A DNA stretch of 64,000 bases from Prostheceraeus crozeri (taxonomy: Eukaryota > Platyhelminthes > Polycladida > Euryleptidae). Shown one piece after another: positions 34,488-44,849 of this stretch (positions are counted from its first letter, which is position 1; every line of letters starts with the position of its first letter). A program made the position numbers and the translations under genes. The notes under the pieces were generated by a model. It was not told the DNA's origin. It made no database searches and worked only from the letters and a program-made list of their open reading frames with translations. The DNA is taken from assembly GCA_907163375.1 (NCBI GenBank), contig CAJQUW010016909.1, positions 248,001-312,000 on the forward strand, in the 5' to 3' direction.

Positions 34488-35010
34488 GGAGGCCATTTTG
34501 CATTTATTCGACCATGAGATGGTTGAATTGGCTTGTAAATAGTCTCAATAGATTGCTCGACCCTGATAACCTGGGAATAGACTCCATTATCACTATGCTA
34601 TGGCACTTCTGTAACCAAAAGCATCAAACTAGCATAAAAATGAATATTTCTTGGATTTTGGTGGCCATATTGGGGCGGCCATTTCGCATTTAATTGACTA
34701 TGAGATGGTTGAATTGGCTTGTAAATAGTCTCAATAGATTGCTCGACCCTGATAACCTAGGATTAGACTCGATTATCACTATCCTATGGCACTTCTGTAA
34801 CCAAAAGCATCAAACTAGCATAAAAATGAATATTTCTTGGATTTTGGTGGCCTCATGGGGCGGCCATTTTGCATTTAATTGACTATGAGATGGTTGAATT
34901 GGCTTGTAAATAGTCTCAATAGATTGCTCGACCCTGATAACCTAGGATTAGACTCGATTATCACTATGCTTTGTGACTTCTATGCTCTGTTATTATGACA
35001 GCAATGACGT
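34488..35010 (-). repeat. Tandem array in right arm, about 186-bp unit
   Basis: Nearly three units in reverse orientation to the left array, with the same alternation of CCTAGG and TGGGAATAG-type variants. The right arm is about one unit shorter than the left. Confidence 0.85.
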
Positions 35011-35368
35011 GGCGGCCATCTTGGACGCCATTTTGATTTTACGGGTCAAGGTCCTCGATCTGGAATGTCTACCCAAGTTTTTTTTATCTTCCTAGGGATC
35101 CTTTACAAGAATCGAGAGTCAAAATGCGGGGACATATTTTTGCACACTCAACCCCCCTCAGCCCCAGGACTACATAGGAATTCCATCATCCCAAGCCTGC
35201 AAATTAAAGTAGCAAAAACTAAACAATTTGATGCATCTGACTTTCAAGAGGTCGTGCTAGGATAGGGTTGTGCTAGGCGATGCTTCTTCAAGATCGCCTG
35301 GAGGCGGTTGCTAATGGCTTCTACTTATCATAAAATCTATCTACGAATTTTGTCAAATTATTACTTAC

Positions 35369-35471
35369 CGGGTGAAGGAATAGGAATTCCTGCCAAGATA
35401 TTTGCAACAACTTTCTCCAGCTCCCATTGTAATTTGTCAGTGAATATTGTGTAGAGAAGACTCAAACAGTT
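35369..35471 (-). CDS. Sbf: SBF/MTMR5-13-like gene, end of uDENN exon
   Basis: A 103-nt exon with acceptor TTTGTTCCAG and donor GTAAGT, entering in phase 0 and leaving in phase 1. Translation: NCLSLLYTIFTDKLQWELEK then VVANILAGIPIPSPG. In SBF proteins the same place reads xNCLxLIYxxxVxxLxxxLExxIxNLLxxxxPxxGG. It joins in frame to 49573-49794 upstream (LLK-NCLSLLYT) and to 21953-22072 downstream (PG-GPKV). The array-TIR transposon begins only 197 bp downstream, within the next intron. Confidence 0.85.
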
Positions 35472-35833
35472 CTGGAACAAACAATGTAATAAATAATCCA
35501 AGGCGCTACTATCTGATTTCAAATTCAGGATGATCTGAAACTCATTTGAAAAAAATCATCGAATATCATCTTAACAAAAATGCTCTTTTCAAAGCTGATT
35601 ACTTCAGAGCAGAATATTATATAGCATTAACTATCTTTTATGACCTCGAAAAATAATTGCAACTGCATTCCGGATTTATCAAAATTTTCGTATGTTGTTG
35701 AAAAAATGTGGATCCTCGTGGACTTTCTTTGGGTTGATGACACTCTGTTTTTAGCATGGAAGAAAATATATTTCATGCTCCGTCAATCCGGAAATCACAT
35801 AGCCGATTAGTGGACTTTTGGAGTTTTTGTTAA

Positions 35834-36920
35834 CCTCGGCGGTCCAAAGTGTTATTAATTGACCTCCTCTTGAAAATAAAGTTATACTGTGAACCAGGAA
35901 TATTTTTATTGAAACCAACATTACGTGACTTTTATTACGTGATCATTCTCCATTACTCGTCCATTGTCTATGCAGATTCCTTATCCATTAAACCACAGCA
36001 GTTGTTTGTCGCAGTTCATTCCAAGCTAATTGACTTCACGTTTTAGCGGAAGATGTTGGTTATGTGTATCGTATGTTCATGGAAATCCGGTTTTGAGCTA
36101 TTGTGCTAGTCAGCAGGACTGTTATGTTATGCCCAGTATAATAGCAACACTCGCTTACAGCGTATTGTTGTCGCAGAACACGTTCATTGTTCTACATGTA
36201 ATCGGTGCGAGGTCCGGTAAGATGCCCGATGGTTCATTTTCACAACATGTTAGATGACACTGGTACAAATGCCCATACGATCTGGTCAATCAAATCAACA
36301 CAGACGCACAAGACTGACAACGAGTACATGACCGCAGGGTAGTTCTCCTTCGAATTCCAGAAGAATTGTCGTTACCTCATGTTACGTTGAGGCTTTAGAA
36401 TATGAAAGCCCTTCGCGCTTCAACAGTTGATATAGTGAAAAGGCTTTCTGGAGTCCAAAGTACTGTAGCCTATCTTCCAGAAATCGCAATTCACCCAAGA
36501 AAAAAACGGAAAATCAGGAAAAACCGGGGTTTGAATGCACAAATTTGAAATATTTAAATTAGACTAATTTCGTAAAAAAAACGGAAGATTGCGATCCCTG
36601 TTATCTTCTCAACAGCGTGACAGTTGAAGATCAATTATTGCAATCTGCAGAGAGTCCGAAATCTCGAGATTGTGTAATCGTACGACGAAGATGTGTGAAA
36701 GATTAGGAAGCTTAGTTTACGGGACTCACATTGCAACAATTAGAAAGAAATTTTCATAATTCACATAAAATGATTTATAAACAGATCATTAGTTTTGTTA
36801 TTATGATGTTTTATCTTAGTTTTATTGCAAGGGATTAAACAGAAGGTGCTTCATGAAAGGAGGTCAAATAACCATACCTTGTCCTTTCGAGGGGTATCAA
36901 AACACTTGGACCGCCGACGG
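35834..36920. mobile_element. TTAA-flanked transposon inside repeat R1
   Basis: TTAA at 35830-35833 and 36921-36924 flank inverted ends CCTCGGCGGTCCAAAGTGTT and AACACTTGGACCGCCGACGG; ATTTGACCTCC also recurs in inverted form further in. Removing the element and one TTAA restores R1 as seen at 41535-41560 (TTTTTGTTAATTGTCAATAA). TTAA targets and CC-starting ends fit piggyBac-type elements. No transposase is recognised. It contains the MITE at 36478-36600. Confidence 0.8.
36478..36600. mobile_element. hAT-type MITE, 123 bp
   Basis: Ends CAGAAATCGCAATTC and reverse complement CAGGGATCGCAATCTTCC; poly-A plus CGG blocks follow each end. CTATCTTC (36470-36477) and TTATCTTC (36601-36608) match at 7 of 8 bases, a typical hAT target duplication. 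Nested in the TTAA element. Confidence 0.8.
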
Positions 36921-38745
36921 TTAATTGTCAATAAAAAGCGAATGATCAGAAGACAAGATTTCAATTTTTTAGATGAAATTTTTCAGATTTTTTACATGCA
37001 CTCTGTATATTGAACTGCTTATCTAACTTAAAGCGACTACTTTCCATCATTGCGATTTTTGAAAACAACTGAATTCTTCCAAAGACACAATTTTCATATA
37101 AAAATGACAAAGGTTGGCAAAATAGTTATTCTCGCCATTTATGGTGTATAGATAGCATTTTTTTCACCGCGTCTGGGTGGCTTCACCATTTTTCAGATTA
37201 AAACCATTTGAACATGTTGGCAAATTATGCTTGAATAATCAATTATCTTGTTTGAACATTTACTCAAGATGTTTTCTTGCTCAGAAAAGGGGCATATGAG
37301 TATTCACATATTATGCATTGTCAGCAACTAAAATCAAAGCTTTATGAATATAGGAGGCCTAAGTGAATTATAATGATTTTATTGAACTTCGCACAAGATT
37401 CAGAAGTGGCCAGTTTATAATAGAGTGACAGAGAAAATAAAACACAAGCGGACTTAAGAGAACTTTTTGAATGATGTCTTGAAACGATGGATCAGAATTT
37501 TGATTTTGCGAGAAGTGCTATAGCTAATTGAATATCTCGAAGAAGTCTGTCATAGAATATAAGTCTTGGTGTTTGAGGTGCAATACTTTTTCGTTAGACG
37601 ACGGGTCATCAAATCGACGAGTTCCACACAGGAAATTCCCATATTATCAATATCTTGTCACACAATTAAAATACATAGAAAATTATCATGTCTCGCAGAA
37701 ATCGTTTTCCATGACCTGTTCTGCACATTCTTCGTGCTCTGTGTTAGTTTTCAAATCTATTAATAAAATCACTTTTAGGAACGAGAATATGCTTGCTTAT
37801 CGTAGAAGCTCACATCCTACCCAACAACACTTTATATTATTAGCGTTCGTCATGATAGACATGATTGCAGACCTTACAAATTAAACTCGATTGTGCATCA
37901 ACGCAATGTGTGAACCACTTCAAGCATAAGAGGACGTATAGGTTATCTTCAAAATAATCATTCCCGGTCGTGTTTCCGAAAATTCAGGCCCGGTTTACAC
38001 TCTGTACGAAACACTGATGAGTGTATTTCATGCACCACCAAATTCTTGGAAACCCTGAGCCATGTCATAAGCTCGCCTCTGATTGGCTAGGATCATTCAC
38101 TCGGCGTTGCAGCTGACGAGCTGTTATTGTAGCCTTGTGATAGTGTTCACTAGTAGAACTGGGGTACTTGAGCGTGAATCCCAGCGATGAATATCAGCCT
38201 ATACATTCTTTCTCGTAAAGAGTGGATGTAATTATCTTTTACCAAACGTAGTCCTATAGTAGGTGATTACAAGTCACTTCAAATACTTGCGACATAATTG
38301 GAACATAATTGCGGCATTGGGAGTGCCAGCATTGGTTAGAAAAAGGATCGGTTGCTTAATAATTCTTCCCCGCCTCTATTATTCTAGTGATGTTGACAAT
38401 CGATGTAATTTTGATTGAAATTTGACGATTAAATGATCGTATAGGCTATTTAAAGGTATAGGTTATAGATAGAAAAACGTTTTGCTGCATATTTCTGTCA
38501 CTACTATTCACTTACTCGAGTAATACTTTAACTAGCCTATTAGAATCTTCAAAATTTATCAACACTACGTATCACCAAACTAACATCACAATAATCTGCA
38601 TGGAAAATTCAGGATGTCTGACTAAACATTTGGTGCACCGCATCATCACTAACTTACTTTGAACTAAATCGGTGCTTTCTGTGTTTCAATGACGTCGAAT
38701 TTCGGCCGATTAGCAAAATCACTTATCGGTACAGCCCTATAGAAT

Positions 38746-40870
38746 TATTACATCGAAGATACATTTCATGTTCTAATCTGAAGTATTTTTACTATCTGCT
38801 CGACTAATACTATTACTACGTGCAGTATTTATGAAGAAAACAACGGAAAGATCTATAAACTTAAGTTATTTGTAAACTGGTGTCATCTTTGATGTTCCAA
38901 GACAATCAATTTGATTAATACATTGCTTGAATAATTTTTGAAAAAACTTCGTTCGATGGATCTGATAAAGGGTGATGTATCCATTTTTTGTATTTGAATA
39001 AACAAAAATAGCTTCTCCGTCCTCTTCGACTCATTTTGCACTATTTAGTCTATCTTCATTTTGCATGTTTCCTTGCTTTGAGGCGTGGGTGAAGCTTACT
39101 CTACATCCTTTCACCAAAATAACTCATATTTGTATTATGATCTATACCTCTTCGATTGTAAAATAAATGCGATTGTGAATTATTCACGGAGCTATTATCG
39201 ATTTTTTGCATAGCGCTGATAATTTCTATTATTTGCGATGTGTTCCATGCTTACTGAAATTCATGATTGTGGTTTTATTTACTTTCATCACAGAAAGCTG
39301 TAATGTAATTACATCACACACCACCCAGGGGCAATGCTCGTCATATGAAAAGCGGTTGCCCTTGAACGGCGTCATTCACAATTGTCTCATGAAAGATATT
39401 TTGTAAAAAAAAGTTCAATTTAAGTCAACTACAACTACAAGTATACCTGATAACCGGATTTTTAAACACAGCGTAGAACTTTAAGAATTTATCAATTTCA
39501 ACATAGATCGCAACGTCATAAGGAAATCGTTGTGTCATCCTGTTTTTCTATTGATGATGACAGCGCTTCTGATTAACGGAGATAATACAAGTCTCAACAG
39601 TCATGTCTGCTATTCATAGCTGATAAGTTGGGAAATCAAGATCACTGATTTGTACCACCCTGAACGACATTGCTGGTGACTGCGGCATCCCTTAGATCAC
39701 AATTTATCAGACTTCCGTCCCTACTGCGTAGTCAAAATCAGATATCAGTATGTTGACTTCCCATTCTCAACAGCAGTCCTGCACAATTTGCTCGATTCGT
39801 TGAATGTTTGATATAATTTCATAACAATTGAGAAACAGAAGTTAACTGACTTTATAGAGTGTCGATGTAAGGTAGCCTGTACAAATTACTTATGTATTAT
39901 TACTTATGTATAATTACTTATGTATTAAATGAAGAATAGATCTACATCATATTTTGTAATAGCGGACGTAAACATTTATCAATGCAACTATTCGTTCATT
40001 ATCACTAGGTCGGAACCTTGAGAGACTTGTTCGGACTGGTAAATCTAGCAGATTTGCTAATTTTGTGATCCACGATTCCTTGTGGCATGAAAAATTGTTT
40101 ACAACTTATCATACAATGTGGACCTATGCAGCTGCAACGTCACTACTTCCCCAGTGAGAGCTTTGACGGTGCTGGCGAGGTCAGACTCAAGATCGAGCGT
40201 GGTGATGCTCCACATGCCAATTCCTGCCGAATTCCAATGATACCTTCATGAAACGACACCTAGAACCAAAGATCGCTAGGCCAAGCATCTAATCACGTAC
40301 CACGGAGACAATAAGTCAGCTGAAACCAATCTTCGATTTGAACGATAAAAATGATGCATGCAGTAGCCTGTGTCACGTAGACCAGTTAATTGTGGACCTC
40401 TGATAGCGTAAATTAAAGGTTAACCCAAAGATTATTTTGAAGCCAAATTTTTCAAGAGCTGTCGTGTAGAGGACTGAGTCAAATATCTCATTATGGATTA
40501 TTGTATCTCTGATTTCAACGGAAGAATGATCCATTTATTCTTACGGGCAGAAAGGCAGCTACAATTCTGCCTATCCCATGAACATCACCGCACTTGAAGA
40601 TGTACTAATGACAGGATGTACTTCAGCGCGTAGATTTGGGAAACATCTTCATGTCACAAGAATCGATGCAACATTCCATGACTTCTCTATCTTAACAATT
40701 TCATGACTTAAGTTTCTTTTGAAATGAATGATCACAGAAGGCAAAGTTGGGAGAATTTTAAGGCAAATTAGAGTATTCTTGTAACTGTGGTGATACATGT
40801 AAAGTCACTACCACAGTCACACTGCACTGAGTTACATTGACCGAACTTGTAAGCATCTGGTGACGCGGAC
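38746..40870. other. Intron sequence, no gene recognised
   Basis: Lies in the 14.1-kb intron of the DENN gene. No coding motif, TIR pair or tandem repeat that I can support. Confidence 0.4.
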
Positions 40871-40875
40871 CAGAG

Positions 40876-41205
40876 AATGTATAGTCCGGCCGCCAACGCA
40901 AGTTTCTACAACAAACGAGGCTGAAAATGAAGGTTTTGTAGAATGATGTAGGTCTACTCCTATCGCTAGTGCGATAGCTCATCTGCCGAGTTCTGTCTAA
41001 TTCCTTTTCCTTGTCAGACAGTCTCAAAGGAAGCACCTGTAAATCCAATGGAAAGCAGATCGAGGTTACCGGTAAAATGATATTTGTTTGTATTAAAAGA
41101 GAAATACCATGTCTAAGGCCATTTTTTTTGACGTGGAATGTCTTCAAGCCATCTTCCACCATGTGTAAGTGTCATCATCATGCATCTGATCGATCTGAGT
41201 GTGAA
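40876..41205. repeat. Single arm of the 7.2-kb foldback family
   Basis: Starts TAGTCCGGCCGCCAACG and shares TCTGCCGAGTTCT, CTTGTCAGACAG and GACGTGGAATGTC with the left arm at 7202-7470, about 75 percent alike. The opposite arm is missing; R1 copy B begins 30 bp later. The minus frame at 40758-41162 runs through it and is not a gene. Confidence 0.75.
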
Positions 41206-41234
41206 GTGCAATAAAACCATTATAATTCCAACTG

Positions 41235-41630
41235 TTCTATTTGCCAAACTGTTCAAATGGTTAGTAATCTGAAAAATGGTGAAGCCACCCAGACGCGGTG
41301 AAAAAAATGCTATCTATACACCATAAATGGCGAGAATAACTATTTTGCCAACCTTTGTCATTTTTATATGAAAATTGCGTCTTTGGAAGCATTCAGTTGT
41401 TCTCAAAAATCGCAATGATGGAAAGTAGTCGCTTAAAGTTAGATAAGCAGTTCAATATACAGAGTGCATGTAAAAAATCTGAAAAATTTCATCTAAAAAA
41501 ATTGAAATCTTGTCTTCCGATCATTCACTTTTTTATTGACAATTAACAAAAATCTCCAAAAGTCCACTAATCGGTCGATTATCGGTCTACCGCGCCAATA
41601 ATCGGCCGATTAATCGATACGCCCTTATTT
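41235..41630 (-). mobile_element. Repeat R1, copy B (partial)
   Basis: Reverse-orientation copy of 36925-37240 with about 95 percent identity in places (GGTGAAGCCACCCAGACGCG, CTGAAAAATTTCATC), then the R1 terminal part with GGCCGATTAATCGATACGCC at 41597-41616. It lacks the TTAA insertion and so shows the empty site. Confidence 0.8.
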
Positions 41631-42840
41631 GATACAGCTTGTAAAACATCTTCATGAAGCTATATCAATTTCAGAGATGGCGCTATGGTGAGTGCATTCA
41701 AGATGAAAAAAAATATTAACCCAAATCGAAAAATGTATGCTATATGAATCCAACTAGGCTTTTATATCATTTGATCGTTTATTTTTTATTTGAAAGCCTA
41801 TAGTGATTGATGTCACCTATGGGGACAGCCCATTTATGAATGGGACAACCGTTAGAGCCAACTGTGAAGGTTGAATATCCTTCATATGGTTATTTCTGAC
41901 TGAATTATCATCACTTAAATCGACCAAAAAAGTTTGAACTCGACATCATCACTTTCTCATTTGAGTTCTGTTTTATCCCAACTGCGAGCTCTCACGGGTG
42001 AGTATTCCATATTTTTGAATTTTGATGCGATTACAGGTAAATAATTAATATATTGTGTAAAATAATCAATATTTTACTGTTCAATAATGGATAAGTACCG
42101 TATCTTACTAGATATCGATGCTTCCATTTTTAAATGTGTTTAATTTTCAGGGTCGCCGTGGGTATACCCATGGGTATGGGTGTTTGAGGTCATCCCCAAG
42201 CTCCCATAGCGCTATTATTGGGATTCTGTGGGGTTTATCCTGATTTTTGTCATTCACTAGAAGCAATCAGAACTGACGTTCCATTACGGTTTTCCATTTT
42301 GATTTTGCCAATTATCAAACCGTTTGCCATCTCCCCACTTTAATTCTATGAGAAATATATGCTAATTTGACATCCATAACACATTGCCAATGATTTTGAA
42401 TGACTTATAATAGCTTCGTAGTGTCAGGAACGTCTGAAGGGGAAGAGCGCTACAGTACAAGCTTCCTCTACTGCAGAGCTGAATGGAGGCTGATCTGTAT
42501 GACTTCTTAATACCGATATATACCAAAATATAATTAAAAATATTAGCCCTAGTTGTTTGTATCACTTACATGCTGCATGTAAATCAAATTACTTAGATTC
42601 ACAATGATTGCGCAATTATGTGATAATTACGTTTAATCATTAACCTTCATTTGAAATTTGTCACGAAATAGAAGTCCTAAAAAATCTCTTCTATACTTTT
42701 CGCATATAGTAGGCCTACATATATGGGTCATTCAACAGAACATATAAATTTTGTGTCCGAATTCAGTATTCATAATTCCGACTTCACGTAGTTGACCAAA
42801 CGATGGGAGATCATTTTGACGTTGAGAAAAGTAATAAGGC
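41631..42840. other. Intron sequence, no gene recognised
   Basis: A short tandem word GGGTATACCCATGGGTATGG sits at 42160-42180. No other structure seen. Confidence 0.4.
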
Positions 42841-42847
42841 AACTCCC

Positions 42848-43020
42848 CTTTGTTTTACTGTCGAATTCTATTAAATTTAGTTTTTAAATCATGACAAGTA
42901 CTTTAGCGTCCCGCGCTTCAAAGGCCCATAGAACCAGGTTGATCAAAAAAGTTCAATCGACCTTTGAAGGCGCGGGACGCCGAAGTACTTGTCATGATTT
43001 AGAAGTAAAACAAAGGGTTT
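42848..43020. mobile_element. Palindromic MITE-like inverted repeat
   Basis: AAATCATGACAAGTACTTTA then GCGTCCCGCGCTTCAAAGG at 42887-42926 is reversed at 42961-43004 with few differences. An outer pair CCCTTTGTTTTACT extends the palindrome, with about 24 extra bases in the left arm. Loop about 35 bp. Confidence 0.75.
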
Positions 43021-43690
43021 TTTTGTTTTTTGTTTTTTGGTAAAACAAAAGCCTTTTTGCTTTTTTCAATATAATTCCGACTGAACAGGATTATTAGCTT
43101 GCTCGAAGGCGCGCAAAAAGTCGATGCTTTTCAATGAATACTATTATGCAGCCGACATGGCGGTGGTGTACGGTCTCCTCACATAATGTTTCTTTTAGAA
43201 GAACATAAAAATTCTGAGTTAATTCATGGCAAGAAAATCTCTGATTTAAAGAAAGAAAGGTGATATTAGTAGGATTGAAAAAGTACTAAAAAAAGCTTCA
43301 ACAAGCGCTCATTTCCGGTGTAGTGAATAGTAATACATGAATTCGTCTTGTCCTTAAGATTTTGAGTCAGTGGCGGTCGTTTTGACAGAATTTCGTTTCA
43401 TTTTACTGAGCTAAAATCGATTTCTCTATGCATCGCCAGAGGTACAACAGTCAGTGGTAAAGGCATCGAATCGGTCAGTGGTATAGCGAAAAGCGAAAAT
43501 TTTGGTTACATCAAGGAAATCCAGCTACACCATTGGTAATTCATCCGAAATCTTCAATCAACATCGTGATTTCTTTTTTTCTGACTTTCCTATCTATATA
43601 GGCATGACTCGTAACGAGCATTCGGTTTGCCTCACCAAAACTAAGCCGTAGCGCTTACTTTAGAATTTTGCCTTATTCGACAAGGGGTAA
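43021..43690. other. Unassigned sequence
   Basis: T-rich start (TTTTTTGTTTTTTG) then sequence without recognised features. Confidence 0.35.
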
Positions 43691-44150
43691 CATTAAACTT
43701 TGACTGCGGCTGTATAAGCTTGCGTACTATAATCAAGCACCCTTACCCTTATAGTATTAAGAAAAAGGCTTATGTAGCAGTCAGCAAGAGTACTTTTCTG
43801 TTAACAGTTGTAATAGAAAAGGTTGCATGTGCTGTAGGTCCATACATAAATCTTCCATTTTCGTCTATTAGAAAACACTAGAAAGGCTTTCCTCATAGAT
43901 GTGAGCGGTCCTTTCGATTGCAAATCCAGCTTTGTAATCTACCTAATTTCCAATATGTTGGCAAGACCACCCAATCTTTAAATACTAGATTGAATGGTCA
44001 CCGCACCATGCATCATCAAAACCCACTACTTTCCTTTACAATCACTTTAGGCAAGATCGTCATAATTTTTGCAATTTTAAATTGCAAATTATAGACCATG
44101 TAGATTCCAACTTCGCTGTAATGAGAAAAATGCCTTAACCTAACATACTT
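43690..44150 (+). pseudogene. Penelope-like element, GIY-YIG endonuclease remnant
   Basis: In two frames the plus strand gives NSCNRKGCMCCRSIHKS (Cys linker), FDCKSSFVIYLI (the GIY-like strand), QYVGKTTQSLNTRLNGHRT (YVG plus catalytic arginine) and HNFCNFKLQIIDHVDSNF (C-terminal helix region). This order matches the better preserved copy at 14852-15537. Frameshifts make it dead. It is in the 14.1-kb intron of the DENN gene, in opposite orientation. Confidence 0.75.
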
Positions 44151-44418
44151 GATTAACCTAGTCATTATTAAGTGTCCTGTCGTGAAGGTATTAATATCAC
44201 AGAGCCAGAGGCCGGTTGTATTTGTAACTATTGAGCCATTTGACGAACCGGTGATGACAATGCTGCCAATTTCATGATACACTCCTACAGTTCACTCATT
44301 TCCACCAGTCTGCAGAGCATAGGCAACCTTTGGTCCCTTTCTGTTGTTGACCAGAACTCAATGATCGTTTACTCGAAGTCTGACATCCAGATATTGCATT
44401 ATCATATCGAAGCTCCAC

Positions 44419-44842
44419 CTACAAATCAGATTGCTCGATTCGAAGAGCTTTGAATGGAGAGAGATGCTTCAACAACTCTCTTTCCCATTTCTCGACCTTC
44501 GAGTTGGTCCGATTTTCGGGTGCGAGAAGTCGACAAGACCGTAGGAAAGGAGATTTGAACGGTAAAGTCAGTTGCAATCGCTTCGTTCCAATGCTGAATA
44601 CTTGTTTGATGATGGTTAGACATTTTTTTTGCTTATCGCTACTCATTGCCACCATGGCAGATTTAGCATTGGAACCAACCGACATCTGGTATGGAGGCAG
44701 TCAGATGGAAAAATCGTCGATATCCAACGTACAAAGTTTTGAAGCCTTTTTTGGCACAGCAGATGGCTTGCAGAAACGTAACAGCCATTGCTTCAAGAGG
44801 AGTTGCAATTCCTTGTGGAGTAGATGAATCTGGCATCTACAT
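44419..44842 (-). CDS. Possible exon or coding remnant, unidentified
   Basis: After an acceptor-like TTTCTATTTCATGTAG the minus strand reads MPDSSTPQGIATPLEAMAVT and KKGFKTLYVGYRRF, then after a frame change KCLTIIKQVFSIGTKRLQLT and NRTNSKVEKWERELLKHLSP to a stop at 44419. Both pieces look protein-like but no family is recognised. It cannot be part of the DENN gene because exons on either side join directly in frame. It might be a decayed retrogene or transposon protein. Confidence 0.3.
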
Positions 44843-44849
44843 GAAATAG

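Larger units (their letters stand above)
32101..35172. mobile_element. 3.07-kb DNA transposon with long array-type inverted ends
   Basis: The two ends (TAGTCAGGGGGCTGAGG at 32101; reverse of TAGTCCTGGGGCTGAGG ending at 35172) start inverted arms of about 840 and 685 bp. CAT lies outside both ends (32098-32100, 35173-35175), a candidate 3-bp target duplication. After about 200 bp each arm becomes a tandem array of a roughly 186-bp unit containing GGCCGCCCC and CAAGAAATATTCATTTTTAT. The unique centre, about 32940-34488, encodes a Cys/His-rich protein on the minus strand with at least one intron. The arms stay near 95 percent alike, so the insertion looks fairly recent. It lies inside the 13.3-kb intron of the DENN gene. 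Superfamily unknown. Confidence 0.85.
35803..38745 (+). mobile_element. Repeat R1, copy A, with nested insertions
   Basis: Begins CCGATTAGTGGACTTTTGGA and ends at CGGCCGATTAGCAAAATCAC followed by TTATCGGTACAGCCCT. Homologous stretches occur at 41235-41630 (reverse, partial) and 57570-59785 (forward). Ends rich in ATTAATCGGCCGATTA and a GGGGTGTACCGAT-like terminus look like a hAT-type element, unproven. Its left part is split by the TTAA element at 35834-36920. Nothing coding is recognised; 37528-37884 is an isolated plus-strand frame. Confidence 0.65.

Noticed and set aside
40758-41162. Minus-strand frame of 134 codons
   Set aside because: It runs through an arm of the foldback repeat also found at 7.2 kb and shows no motif.
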